Shown here piece by piece: positions 33,641 to 45,409 of a stretch of DNA of 64,000 bases. Both the position numbers and the translations under genes were made by a program. The number at the start of each line of letters is the position of its first letter. The stretch's first letter is position 1. The stretch is from Pisaster brevispinus (taxonomy: Eukaryota > Echinodermata > Asteroidea > Forcipulatida > Asteriidae): positions 25,428,527-25,492,526 of the forward strand of contig JAMKCF010000004.1 of the NCBI GenBank assembly GCA_023634235.1. The letters are read 5' to 3'. Under the pieces are notes generated by a model, which saw only the letters and a program-made list of their open reading frames with translations, made no database searches and had not been told where the DNA came from.

Positions 33641-33787
33641 GCCGATTTCAAAAAGAGCCAAGATTAATCTTACGAGGTGTATCGATCTTAGTTGCTAAGC
33701 AAAGTGTGATGTCACGATAGAAATATCTATGGTGATATTGACAACTCATCTTAAGATGAATATTAGTGCTTCGTAAAACCGAGCCCA
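33641..33787. mobile_element. MITE with GGGCCGATTT-like ends
   Basis: The left end ggggccgatttcaaaaagag is loosely inverted at the right (cttcgtaaaaccgagccc). Inner palindromic blocks aagattaatcttacgag and atcttaagatga are typical of this kind of short element. No coding capacity. Confidence 0.5.
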
Positions 33788-33799
33788 GGTCCCGTTCCA

Positions 33800-35640
33800 C
33801 CAAATGAGATTTTGAACTAATGTAGGCTTATTTCTGTAAACAGTAACATGGCCAAACCAACCAACAAACCAATCCACACACATTGTGTTACTTATGGTGT
33901 CATAAACATTTAATAGGGCATTCAAATCAATATGTAAATTGCAAAACAATTTCAATTCCAAATTGAAGAACAAAAAAAATAACTAATAAAATGCCCCACC
34001 GAAGAAAAGAAAATCAGCCCTAGCACCTGACTCGTAAGTAGACCCGAGCAGAGAGGACCTGGATGAAATCAATAAAACTTGATTTTCAACAAACATAACA
34101 AAAAGGAAAAGTTATAGAGTGCTATAACTACAGATCTGCACCAAGAGAAAACCCAGCAGTGTTGTATTTAAATAATGTAGGTAAAAATTCTACTGTTAAA
34201 CTTTACTCTGGATGAATGAAAGTCCACTACTTGGAATAATGTTCAACACTCACAGGCTTAAAAACATCGGTCGCCATTTGAAGAGACCAAGAGATTAGTA
34301 GTACCATGTTCCTAATTATTATATATAATATTAATAAATATCACACGTGATAAACCCAAAGAAGGAATGCTTTCTTTATATATACAATTTTGTCTCATGA
34401 ATATGCAAGACAGTCTATTTACATAACTTTGCATGACAATGACTATGCTGACTGCCTTACCCATCAGGCAAATGGCTCCAAAAACTGTACAATCGTAAAT
34501 GCAGTATCTTTGGCTGAGGAAAAAACAAAAAAGCAAAAACGAAAGGCGCAAAATGAGAGTTCTCCCTAAGATTTGTGGGGGAATCTCTTTGCAAAAGACA
34601 CTGTCGGTCAGGAACTCCTCGGTCATTAATTTTCACAATATTCTTAGTAAATTTCAAATGTTTAGTTGACACTAAGCCGTGATTTGGATTAATTTTGTTT
34701 CTTTTCTTCTTCTTCGTTGTTTTTTGTTTTGTTTCAGTATTTTTGTTTTTGGTGGTATCACACTTCCAAACGAGTATCTTCTGCTGTAAACGTTTTCTCC
34801 GACATTGTGAAAATTAACTCCCCGACAAGTTTCTTGACCCACAATACTAAAGATCTACTTCTATAAATAGTTTACAGTTACTCAAAATTTCTAAGAATAT
34901 ATATTAATTAGGTTGACTACATCTGGTTCAAATCGCCGCTTAAAAGGTTTGCAAAGGCACCTACACAATCAACATCAGTTTATTTGAACCAGTTTTTACT
35001 TATTTACTCATTTTGAAAAAATCTACACGTTCGGATTTATTGATCTAATATGTACACACAGACCCCGTGCCTATTCTAACGAATTCAGACTTGAGAATAG
35101 AAATAATCGTATAATTCAGAAAAACATTAATTTGTCATAAATAGTACTATTGAGATAATTAAGACACTGCAAAAGAAGTTTGCCTTTATGCGGGTTATAG
35201 TACACCAACTGTGTATATTATATATCATATTATTTATAGTCAATATATAAAATAAATTCACCATTATTCCTGCTCGGTCAAACTATCCACATCATTCATC
35301 CAACGATCCAAATAAAACTAACAAAGTTATAAACATACTTAAGGCTGTAATGAGTCGTTCTGTTTGACAAGTTTTCACTTTTCCATCAGCCTGCCCATAA
35401 ATGCGACTATATCATTAGTTGAATTGTTTGATAATTTATACATTTGTGGATTAATGACAAAAACAATGGAAGACCCATAAGGAACAGGCTAATTGTAACT
35501 TGCACCTGTTTGGTATTTTTTGTTACATCAAGAAGGAATAGTTTTTAACTTTCTACTGAAATGTCTTTACAAATTGGTTTCAGGTCTCCTCAGACTGAAA
35601 TATCAGGTACTGTAAAACTTTCGTTATTATGTAATGACAC
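33800..35640. other. No gene seen
   Basis: AT-rich, with minus-strand frames at 34312-34672 that show no splice-site pairing or family resemblance. It may be intergenic or part of a very long 3' UTR of the gene at 41 kb. Confidence 0.35.
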
Positions 35641-35985
35641 AAAACACACCTCTGGGTGTTCCTCGGGGCACTATGCTTAGCCCATACAGATATTGTCTAG
35701 GCAATTAACCTTAAGAAATTGAGTTAACGAATATGAGGTACCATCAAACATTGCAGGATTAGAAACTCAAAGAATTTTTTTAGTACATTGATTGGGCAAA
35801 ACTGAAGATGGCATTAAACACCTCTGGGTGTTCCCCCAAGGCCCTATGCTTAGCCCATACAGCTAACACTTAGCTTTGTCAACCTTACAAATGGAGTTGA
35901 TGAATATGAGGTATCATAAAACATTGCAGGTTGAGAAACTAAAAGAAACAAATTAAGTCTAATTGGGCAATAGTGAAAATTGCAG
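35641..35985 (+). repeat. Tandem duplication, unit 172 bp
   Basis: The block cacctctgggtgttcc…actatgcttagcccatacag starts at 35647 and recurs 172 bp later, followed in both copies by gaatatgaggta.cat.aaacattgcagg and attgggcaa. The two units differ by many substitutions, so the duplication is old. Confidence 0.65.
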
Positions 35986-36139
35986 TCAATCAATTTGTCG
36001 ATTGAAGTACAGCACAAATAAACTGCTTGACTGTATATTCACCCAAGGTATACATTTTAAATTTAAAATATTTGACAGCAACTATGATTTAATAGCAGTG
36101 TATAATATGACTTAATATTTGCTTCGCGGTCCCACTTGC

Positions 36140-36345
36140 CGAGGACCAGGGCCCAATCTCTAGAGCTGCTTAAGCACAAAAAAAGTAGCCAAAACACAAC
36201 AAATTTATGCTTACCAGATTAAGGTAACCAGCCAAAATACCATTCCACATGTACCACCTATGATTGGTATACTGCTTATTGCTTAGCAGAAAACTGTTAA
36301 GCAATATTTGCTGTTTTAGCAGCTCTATGAAATTGGACCCAGTGC
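36140..36345. repeat. GGGCCC-family MITE copy 1 of a cluster
   Basis: It runs from ggcccaatctctagagctgct to gcagctctatgaaattggac, an inverted pair of ends. The core has ttaccagattaaggtaacca and gcttagcagaaaactgttaa, as in the following copies. Confidence 0.65.
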
Positions 36346-36545
36346 CCAATTGTATGAAGCCTGTAAGCACTAAAACTTGCTAAGCACAGAAGAATCTTGC
36401 TTAGCAGAGACAGGTAACCAGCCAAAACTCCATGAAGTTTACATCATTACAACTGGTGCCCTACCTATTTTTGCCTTAGCAAAAAAAAAAAATGCTCAGC
36501 CATGTTTTCTGCTTGACAGGTTTATTACTTTGGGGCTGGGTCTCA
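36346..36545. repeat. GGGCCC-family MITE copy 2, directly adjacent
   Basis: It starts tgcccaattgtatgaagcct and holds ttgctaagcacagaagaatc and acaggtaaccagccaaaact. The right end is degraded by an A-run. It abuts copy 1 end to end. Confidence 0.55.
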
Positions 36546-36974
36546 TCCACACTCAGAAAGAAAATATGATTCTTGTTGGAACAATTGCAACAAATCAAAC
36601 TGATATAAATCCTACATGGAGTACCTAAACAATATTAAATCATACGTATCTTATCGAATATATACCAGTTCTTTTTCTTGTTTTTATGTATTGATTTAAT
36701 TTATGAATTTCTTGATTTTGTTTATTTATTTGTTTTATTGTGGGGGGTAGCTCAGAAGCATTCCAACTCCATACATAATCCCTCAGCATTTACCTATTTT
36801 TAAACTCAACAGCCAAACATTTGCTGTTTGACATCTCCATGCCTACCCCAATGGATGGTTTAAGCTTGGCACGACTGAATCGACCAAACCAGGAAATGGT
36901 TTAAATTCATGATTTTGTGAAGTTTGAAAACAAATATCTGGCTTAATGAATCACAAAATATTTATATTGAAAAT

Positions 36975-37145
36975 GCAACCAGAGCCTAATTGAATAGAGC
37001 TGCTTAAGTACTAGAAGACTAAAATATGCTTACCAGAATAAGGTTACCAGCCAAAATGTCACGTCACATGTACAATATCTGACTGGTATCCTGCTCATCT
37101 TTGCTGAGCAGAATGTTTAATCAACATTTCCTGCTTAAGCACATC
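36975..37145. repeat. GGGCCC-family MITE copy 3
   Basis: It shows gcctaattgaatagagctgc, atgcttaccagaataaggtt and tgctgagcagaatgtttaat in family order. The right terminus merges into copy 4. Confidence 0.55.
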
Positions 37146-37312
37146 TTGAGCTGCTTCAAGCACAAAAAGTAGCTAAGCACAAAACATTTCTCTTTACTTG
37201 AAATACCATTCTGCATGCACCACCTGTGACTGGCTCCCTGCTACTTTTTGCTTAGCAGAAAGTTGTTGAGCAAAATATTCTGCTCTAAGCAACTCTATGA
37301 AATTGGACCCTT
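37146..37312. repeat. GGGCCC-family MITE copy 4
   Basis: It runs from gagctgcttcaagcacaaaa to gcaactctatgaaattggac, with cagaaagttgttgagcaaaa inside. Its left terminus lacks the outer GGGCCC. Confidence 0.55.
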
Positions 37313-37319
37313 ACCTGAC

Positions 37320-40150
37320 GGGTAACCAATGTTTATGTAACTTGATACAGTTTGTCTTTGTGCGTGGATGACAAAACAAGTGGTTATGTATTCCGAATGT
37401 TTCTTTTTCATCAACATGGATAAAATTGTTATGCCATGGTTGGTCTCCATTACAACAATTATGCAAAATATTAAGGTAAAATTTTGATATTTTAAACTGA
37501 TTAGTACACGTACCTTTTTGTTCTATAAGCTTTAAGTAAAAACTTTCTGACCTAGTCATAGAATTCAATGTTCATATTGGTCAATGAGGGGGAAAATGTA
37601 TTTATTTAAATTGTGTAGGTTTGTTATTTGTCTAATGAAGAACAAACTATGCAAATGCATGTAAATTTATGTAAATTTTCCCAAGCAGCTGGAGATCGAC
37701 TGACTCCTCCCATCTTATATGGAATAACATTTGATTATGATTGGTCTATAAGGAAAGCCTGTAGCAAGATATGGAAAAGAAGTCCATGATTTTTAAAAAT
37801 TATTGTACACTTCAAAAAACTGCTCTACAGAATCAAAACCTCAGCCAAATTCTAGTAACTACATGTACTTGGATTAAAGTTTCAACAGAATAAACATGAG
37901 TGAACTTTAAGTTGAAACCAACCTACAATACCCATTAAAATGGTTTAATATAAGAATCAGTAAATTAACAATTACAATATGAATACAACCATTTGTACAA
38001 AAATAACCCAATTTAAGTTTAAGTTAAAACCGTACCCAATATGGCGGGCATTGCATCCTTTTTTTGTTTGTTTATGAAAAAGAGAAAATGAAAGCCATAT
38101 TTTATATACCTCCAAACATACCATACTTTATACAAAATGATTTATTGCAAATAATGAAAAATCATTTAAGCATACAAAGAAACAAACAACTCTCAACTTC
38201 CACAAGCTCACAAATTAAAATTGTTCTACTTATCAGTCCTTCCATCTAAGCAGGCCCAAGCCGCTGTTGTTACAACCAGTCCATCATTGCTAAAAACAAA
38301 CCCCATACCTTACTGTATCACATCAAATAAATAAGGTCTCCTCAACAAATTGGGCACTTTAATAAAACAACTTTTTTTAAGCAACACAAAATCTGGTTCC
38401 TAGTGTGGTGCACATTTGGATGGTATACATGTACACTCATAACATTTACAGAGAACATTTTGAACATGTATTGTTTATAATAACTAGGACTATATCATAC
38501 ACAGGTTGATTTGGATATTTCGAATACAGTCTGATAGTGATAGCTTGCTATCAAATATTGATCTTTGATGGAAATTAAATTGAATAATCTGATTAGTTTA
38601 TAAATATATATATAATAATATAGATAGAGAGCATGAGGGCATGTATGTACAACAGTGCGCTGCACTCAGCATCTGGTTAAAAAAAGCAGCGTGGTAATTT
38701 TTGTGGTGTGCTGATGAAGAGATAGCGAGAGAGCTTGGGTAAAACAATCAAAGTACAAAAACACTTGGAAGATTGTCCATCAACATATCAAGAGTACTTG
38801 GGCAAGCTAATATTTCCATCTTTGTTCTAGGGGCCAATGACTTTTCTGCAATCACAGAAAAACAATTTTTTTATGAAGTAATTCCCCTTGATATGCAACA
38901 AGTTTGTTTTGGGGTTGTTGGTGTGGTTTTTTTTTGAGCTAACAAATTGATTATTATTTACAGCATTCCACACTTTGTTTTCAACTATCAACTGGGAATC
39001 CTGGATCCACTGGGCAAACTTCAATTTCAAATTGTTATCTTTAAACAGCAGTAGATGAGGTTTAGGCAGGAATGGCTGTCTGTCTGTGACATGAGGGCTA
39101 GTACGCTGACAGCTGCCTTGAACCACTTCAAATGTATCCCTCACATATTGAAATCCCTTCTACATTCATAAAAATAACACAAGGTTGATTACCCCCCCCC
39201 CCCCATTTAATCTGAGATTGAATTTGCACTTTTCTATAAATGGAAAAACATTGGCCGCATGTGACAGAGCATATATTTGTTTGCAGTCTGAAAGCTGTGT
39301 TCTGCTCCTTGCACTTTCTACATCTTAGGACTGTGTAAGGTCTCACACATATTCCATCATTTGGCTCTGTAAAAGTATTCCTTAAATGCTTTAAGACACC
39401 GAAAGGGGAATGTAGGGTTCAAAAATCTGCTTGGACACACAAGAAACTTGTAGGGTATAATGGCATAATAATGCTGACTTCATGACTTCAGGCATGCAAG
39501 TGCAGTTTGCCAAAAAGTTAAGAGGAAAGTGGCAGGCACAGCAAGACTTTGTACTGTGTTTTTCAATTTACAACGGAACAACTGAGAAACCCAAAACAAG
39601 GCAATCATCTGATCAGCATGTCTGTGGCTTGAACCAAGTGATTCGCCCCCGACTTGGCTTGGAGAGAAAATTATGCAAAAAAAGAAAGAAAAGATGATGA
39701 TCATAATGAGTATAGAAATTGCTTGACAACAACAAAATCATTTGGAGCGCAGCTTGTGACTTAACAAGGGAGTGAATTAACTGAGACTTGTTGTGATAAC
39801 TTTAGACCTATAATTGAATTGACTTCAGGGGGGGGGGGGAGGGTGGAGAACGAATATTCAGTTACTATTGTGACAAAATGCAGATGTTTTGTTTTTTTTA
39901 GCTAATTGGCCGACTGCTGTGGCTGGGTTATCCTCGCATTGGATGGCACCTAATCTTGTCAGTGTTCTTTCTCTCTAACAAGGAACTGTAAGCTGTAACT
40001 GCATTATGTGAAATCAAATAACTAATATTTAGGTCATTATGTTGCTGTGATATTTGTCATGGAGTGCGTCTTGTTCCTGCATGTTTCCAGCTTGTTAAAT
40101 GCGCAGACTCTGCAGAATTGAGACTGTTCTCTCGAGCAAGCTTTTTTGTT
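37320..40150. other. No gene supported; probably 3' flank or long 3' UTR
   Basis: Downstream (minus sense) of the stop at 40935. A 14-bp C-run at about 39191-39204 and a 10-bp G-run at about 39829-39839 interrupt it. Minus-strand frames at 38827-39346 were examined and not accepted. Confidence 0.35.
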
Positions 40151-40158
40151 TGTTTTGT

Positions 40159-40201
40159 TTTATTTGCCCTTTGTTTTTCTTCTTCTGCTTTTTTTTTTTA
40201 T
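40159..40201 (-). terminator. Candidate polyadenylation signals for the 41 kb gene
   Basis: On the minus strand AATAAA occurs at about 40196-40201 and 40159-40164, roughly 730-780 bp after the stop codon. The region between is T-rich on the plus strand, which produces such hexamers easily. The true cleavage site may lie further on. Confidence 0.3.
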
Positions 40202-40934
40202 TAAAATTTTTTTTTTTTTTTTTTGGTTCCCCCTTCTTTGTGGGGCACATTGAATAGCATTACTTGATACAGAGCAAGGTTGATGCATTATACCAAGCAG
40301 AGATTATAGAGAGAAGGGGGATGAGAGTTCTTCATACAAAGTGCATTATAGGGCTCCATGCCCCTCTCCAGCAGGTAGCAGTAAAGCATTGGCCGTCATT
40401 CACCACAAAAGGGGCTCTATACATTTTCATTTCACTGTAAAACAATCAAACTAAACCGGACAACAACAACAACACTTTTATAAATCCTTCAAATTGCTTT
40501 CACACACTCGTGCACATTTGCCCTCAGTAGGAACGACACCAATCAGAGGAGCTAATGAGATTGATGATCCACAGCAGTGAGTGGATAGCAGCCTAGTGGA
40601 TCAGCTTGATTCCGGCGTATCCCCCAGCATGATCAGCCATGTGGTGTCAGTGAAGTGCTCAGAGTGTGACCCAATGTAGTTTTACACCTGCTGGAAAATG
40701 ATGCCGCTGTTTGCAAACCTTGACTGTCTTCATTTTAGTCTCGCTAATTACCTTTTTCCCCCCGTCGTCGACATCATCACGGTCATCGGCATTAGTCTCA
40801 AAACAACAGCAGTTCAACATGGCGAATTAATTTTTTCATAAGGCAATCAAATAACGACAAGCTTTACATAAAACGGCTCGTTACTAATAGAGGCTGAAGT
40901 CAGGGCTGCTTATGCCTGTCCTCCCTGACCTGTG

Positions 40935-41357
40935 CTATAGTGCAGAGACTCGAACTACTCCCGGACTTGACCTTGTGCTCACCGTTGTGTTAAGGGAATC
41001 CCCATCTCCGGCTGTAGTTGGTGGAGACATGGTAACGATAGCTGTGGTAACCGTCGTCGTGCAGTTCATCTTGGGGTACGAGTCCATGGATAGGTCCTCC
41101 TTCTTAATGGTGGGGTTGGAATTGGGATCATGAATGTGCACATCGTTCAGGTCCGAATCCTCGGGCGAGGTTGGCGTGGCTTCGTAGCGGTTCCCCCGCG
41201 CCCAGCGAGTGCAGCAGCTGGAACCGGCGTGGTTCTTACCCTGGTTGAGGGTTGACTCCCGGGAAGGGCTAGGCGTCAGAGGAGGACTGGGTGAACCTAG
41301 GGAGCGTGTGAACGGGATGCCATTGTAGGTGTACTCAGTCTCCTGATACTGCCGATT
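40935..41357 (-). CDS. Terminal coding exon of an unrecognised minus-strand gene (S/T/P-rich tail)
   Basis: After a canonical acceptor (gttttccctttag) the minus strand is open for 140 codons to a TAG at 40935-40937, in phase 0 with the exon at 50439-50537. The protein starts NRQYQETEYTYNGIPFTRSL and has a proline-directed Ser/Thr cluster (GSPSPPLTPSPSRES). A Cys/Trp/Arg segment (SSCCTRWARGNRYE), an acidic SPEDSDLNDVHIHD and a Thr-rich run follow. It ends GVVRVSAL; S-A-L is a class I PDZ-ligand pattern. The exon is strikingly GC-rich for this window. No membrane segment is present, so this would be an intracellular tail or a disordered C-terminus. Known adhesion or channel tails came to mind, but none matched. 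Confidence 0.9.
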   Translation of the reverse strand, partial: NRQYQETEYTYNGIPFTRSLGSPSPPLTPSPSRESTLNQGKNHAGSSCCTRWARGNRYEATPTSPEDSDLNDVHIHDPNSNPTIKKEDLSMDSYPKMNCTTTVTTAIVTMSPPTTAGDGDSLNTTVSTRSSPGVVRVSAL

Positions 41358-41689
41358 CTAAAGGGAAAACAAAAACAAACAACACAATATCAACTTATAT
41401 TCTTAAGTCTCGAATCCCATCACAGTACAGAGCCCTACACCAAAATGTATGGGACAGCAAAGTGACTCGTCAAAAATCAAACAGAAATTAATTTGTTTCC
41501 TTGCCAAGTGTGCAGCTTTTAAAATACTCTCCTTAAGTAAATAACAATATCACTGATTGACAACCAGGTTAATAGACAGCACAGTGCCTTTCTTTATTTG
41601 CCGTTATCACACTGGCAGTTTCAAACAGGCCAGTTTAACTTGCTTTCAACATTAAGCGCAAAACAGACTTTTGTTTAAAGCTCGCGGAC

Positions 41690-42060
41690 AACTTTGGTCA
41701 AGGACCAGTGCCTGTACTTTATGTGACCCAACACATACATGAACTAACAAACCTGTGAAAGTACCAGCTCAATCAGTCATCGGAGTCACTAGAAAACAGT
41801 CAAAACCACCATTATGGGGTTTTTTTGTCACTGTTTCACATACATCAGGTTTTGGAGTCTGCCAAGACCCAAAACTAATCAGTTCACTCATTTCTCATAA
41901 AGCTATAGAACTTAAAGCCAAACTATTTTGAGTGAAGTTTTCCTAACCATGACCAGCTTTATGCCTTAGTTCTGTGCAAATCTGTAAACATTTGTATTTT
42001 CAATTTGACTAATGTTGTGCAGACCATTTAGTATGGATATGGCTCTAAAAAAATCTTGTT
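41690..42060 (+). repeat. MITE-like family copy (same family as 100-430)
   Basis: It is colinear with 100-430: gaccagtgcctgtactttat, aacaaacctgtgaaagt, tcatcggagtcactagaaaa, tgtgcaaatctgtaaaca, gttgtgcagaccatttagta. It lies inside the 9.1 kb intron of the minus-strand gene, directly beside the better-defined copy at 42076. Confidence 0.65.
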
Positions 42061-42075
42061 CAATGTGAAACAATC

Positions 42076-42467
42076 TTAAAGGCTGGGTATACTTTTGGTA
42101 ATCGCCAAAGACTAGTGTCCTCACTTGTTGTATCCCAACATATGCATAAAAATAGCAAACCTGTGAAAATTCGGGCTCGATTGATCATCAAAGATGCAAG
42201 AAAATAATGAAAGAAAAAACACTCTTGTTGCACAGAATTGGGGGCTTTCAGATGACTGAGAAAAAGGCTTCATTCCTGAAGCCTTTCTCAGATTCAATTT
42301 TCGGGGTGAAGAATGACCTTTTTCTCTAAAACTACATTACTTCAAACGGGGTCACTTCTAACAATGTTTTATAATATCAACAGCTCTCCACTGCCCTACA
42401 ACAAGTAAGTTTTTATGGTCATGAATTTTTAGAGTATTTACCAAAGGTATACATACCCTGCCTTTAA
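42076..42467. mobile_element. TTAA-flanked MITE (piggyBac-like ends)
   Basis: TTAA at 42076-42079 and 42464-42467 flank a 384-bp element whose ends AGGCTGGGTATACTTTTGGT and ACCAAAGGTATACATACCCTG are near-perfect inverted repeats. TTAA target duplication is characteristic of piggyBac-type transposons. An internal hairpin (CTGAGAAAAAGGCTTCA / TGAAGCCTTTCTCAG) lies at 42256-42291. The internal sequence links the whole family at 100, 15430, 41690 and 45326. No transposase. Confidence 0.8.
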
Positions 42468-43148
42468 CATTACATGTTTTTAATCTGTTGGGGTCGTAAT
42501 ATGGAAAGCAAAAAATAATAATAATAATAAGAGGGAGGTTTTCCCATGAGCGGACCTGTTTTTATTGCGAGAGCCTAGCGATTAATTAACATGCACAGTT
42601 TGATTATCGACCCCACTGCACAGCTTTGTAACGCTGCCACAACATCATTTTTCCCGAGCACTAAAATATTTTGAAAGAAGCATCTTGACAGAAACGCCCG
42701 TCAACTAATTGCTTCAGGACCCACAAGACAGAATCCCCTGTCAAATCAAGAACCTCAGTTTCTTGAAAACATTAACATATAGCTCCTGCGTAGCCAGTAT
42801 GTTCTAGATCGGCAAGACGCAAGTGAACAAAAATCAATCACACTTTACTTACTCATGACTGCGCATCAAGGACAATGTTATTTATAATGAGAACATTTTT
42901 TTTTTACTTCCCAGGTGTAGATGGATTGCAATTTGACAGAAAGCCCTCACTGATTGAACAAATTCTCCGTTTTTCAACTAAACCTTTCTCTTTTTGATCC
43001 AATTATTACAATTGTTGGCAAAACATGTCTTTTCTTGTTGAGTCCTATACAAAAAATATATGTACCATGTAAGCTGTCTTTTTTTCCCGAAGCATTTGGT
43101 TTAAAAGAAAACTTGTGACAGTGTATTTACTGACGTTTACAGCCAACA

Positions 43149-43632
43149 GTTATTGAAAACCAGCAAAATTTATTTCAAAAACTGGCACAAGTTATTGAAA
43201 AACTGGCAAAAGCTTTGAGAAACTGGCAAAAGTTATTGATAAATTAGCACAAGTTATTGAAAAACTGGCAAAAGCTTTTGAGAAACTGGCAAACGTTATT
43301 GATAAACTAGCACAAGTTATTGAAAAAACTGGCAAAAGCTTTGAGAAACTAGCACAAGTTATTGAGAAACTGGCACAGGTTATTGAAAAATATGCAGAAG
43401 CTTTTGAGAAACTGGCCCATGTTAGTGATAAACTGGCACAAGTTATTTATAAATTGGCACAAGTTTATAAAAATTGGCACAAGTTTATAAAAATTGCCAA
43501 AAGCTTTTGAGAAACTGGCACAAGCTGTTGAAAAATTGGGAAAAGCTTTTGAGAAATTGGTCAAAGTTAATAAACTGGCAAAAGTCATTGGGTGGGAAAC
43601 CAGTAAAAGTTATTGAGAAACTGGCAAAATCT
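43149..43632 (+). repeat. Minisatellite with about 21-bp units
   Basis: More than twenty imperfect units alternate between gttattgaaaaactggcaca-like and agcttttgagaaactggcaa-like versions, giving a 40-42-bp higher-order period. The unit length is a multiple of three over long parts, so frames stay open on both strands without being genes. Confidence 0.75.
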
Positions 43633-44307
43633 TGTGAAAAGTGTGTTCAAATTTGTGCACATTTATCTGAAGTTGTATGAGGGAATCGTCAACAGAATCA
43701 CAAATTTTTCTTAAAATGAACAAATGCTCAAGATATTTGATAATCTTGTGGAATCTATGATAAACATGTATGGTCTATGTTATACCCAACTTAATGTGTT
43801 CGAAGCCACTACAAAGTTATTTTTCATTACCGATTCCAAACCATAAGCATACATACAAAGTTAATTTTAAATAATTGCTGTTTTAAAAGGTTTTCTATCG
43901 CCTTGTTTACCCCCTTATTTCATGTCAATTTTTAGTCAACCATTTATGTACATTGCTTTACCTACACTGTAAATTATTAACATTTAATTAAATTCCATGC
44001 ACCATCACTGAGAAAAAGACATTAACTTTGAAACGTAACAGCTAAAACTGCCTCTCTTTTTTGCATCGGTATAAACCTCTGGCTATGTAGCATATATACA
44101 TATATACAGTTTTTATATCTTTGCTAATTTTCTTCTCTTTGTAGAGTGCTCTGGGGAGGCTTGTGTGATGTGACTATTTATTAAATTATTATTATTACTG
44201 TTATTATTATTTTAATTAGCATTATTATGTAACCTTTATGTCTTTGTGTCAACCATCTTTGCACAATTTGTTGAACTACTTGTACATCAATTATTCTTAT
44301 TGCTTGT

Positions 44308-44442
44308 TTAAAGGTAGGGTCTTAGATTGGTTTTTGTCAATGTAATGCTCATATACAGGCAAAATTATGAAGAAAAAAGTTTTATGGTCATTCAATTTTG
44401 AAATACCAAAATCTATTTACCAATCTATGACTGCACCTTCAA
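44308..44442. mobile_element. Small TTAA-type MITE, about 135 bp
   Basis: The left end TTAAAGGTAGGGTCTTAGAT and the right end (…ATCTATGACTGCACCTTCAA) form imperfect inverted repeats of about 24 bp. The left TTAA fits a target duplication; the right one has decayed to TCAA. It differs in its ends from 42076-42467. Confidence 0.6.
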
Positions 44443-44489
44443 ACACTTGAAAATTAGTTAGAGAGAGACTCCTGGGTTTATCCCAACAG

Positions 44490-44778
44490 CAGGGATGTGA
44501 TAGGCTGTTGAGAAAAAAACCTGAACTCTGAGCGCAAAGCGCGAAAGCATGCGAGCTCGAAAACTTGCGAGCATGAAGCCCAATATTAACATTTATCTTT
44601 GGTTTTAAAAGCCCTACTCTGTAATCTGAGGCGTTATATTATTATGGTTTTATCTTCATTTTTTTATAAATTTGATCTTTACAAACCAAAAAACCCGGAT
44701 TTTTTTTTTATTTATTTATTTTTTTAAGGGCAAAAAAACCCAGGAATTCCGGTTAAAAACGAAGAAATCACATCCCTG
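44490..44778. mobile_element. CAGGG-ended MITE with 6-bp target duplication
   Basis: The ends CAGGGATGTGAT and ATCACATCCCTG are perfect 12-bp inverted repeats. Flanking CAACAG (44484-44489 and 44779-44784) is duplicated exactly. The CAGGG start recalls hAT transposons, but hAT elements usually duplicate 8 bp, so the superfamily is open. Inside is a GCGC-rich stretch (gagcgcaaagcgcgaaagc) and a T/A-rich right half. Confidence 0.8.
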
Positions 44779-45325
44779 CAACAGCCAGTATGCATGTTCT
44801 AATGCGCATGATAGTTTAAAGGATTCTGGGTGAAACCTGAGACCATGCAACACAGGCAACCATTACGGGGTGCTGATTTTGAAGCAATGCTGTACACAAG
44901 TATAACACCTGGCATAGTTACAAGTATACTACAGCATGGCGTCCATCTTAGCTGCTTGAATATTTCCTACTTGTACTCAGTCTCCCAGGATGCATTGCGG
45001 TATATTTTTAAGATGACGCATGTGCATATGGGCTATTGTTTGTTCACATAGTTAACCTTTTTTGTTTAATTTGGTGCGATTCTTTTAAATATCATTGAGT
45101 TCTCAAAAGCCTAATAAAATATTCCAAACTAACCTGCTTGTAAATTCTAAAATTGATATATGAGGTTATATCGAGCAGCAAATTCTACAATGGAAATAAT
45201 TGCACAAGCCATACATCATGAGTAATTCATGAGAACATCTTTGTTCTACACAGTACGATAAATATTTCATTGATTTTTTTATTATTATCATTATTTGTTT
45301 GCTACCTTTAATGCCTGCGACCAAC

Positions 45326-45405
45326 ATCGGTCATTGTCAAAGACCAGTGTCTGCACTTAGTGTGACCCAACATAAACATGAAACAACAAACCTATGAGGT
45401 GAAAG
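45326..45405 (+). repeat. Truncated copy of the 42076-type MITE family
   Basis: It holds attgtcaaagaccagtgtct, tagtgtgacccaacataaac and caacaaacctatgaggtgaa, then the similarity stops. Confidence 0.55.
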
Positions 45406-45409
45406 TTTG

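Noticed and set aside
38827..39346. Two overlapping minus-strand frames, the upper one with a CxxC…CxxxCxxC spacing
   Set aside because: They are in different frames, interrupted by a C-run, without good splice sites, and lie where a 3' flank or 3' UTR is expected. The cysteine spacing alone is not enough.
43349..43680. Open frames on both strands with periodic NLCQF/NWHKL residues
   Set aside because: They are the translation of the minisatellite at 43149-43632.
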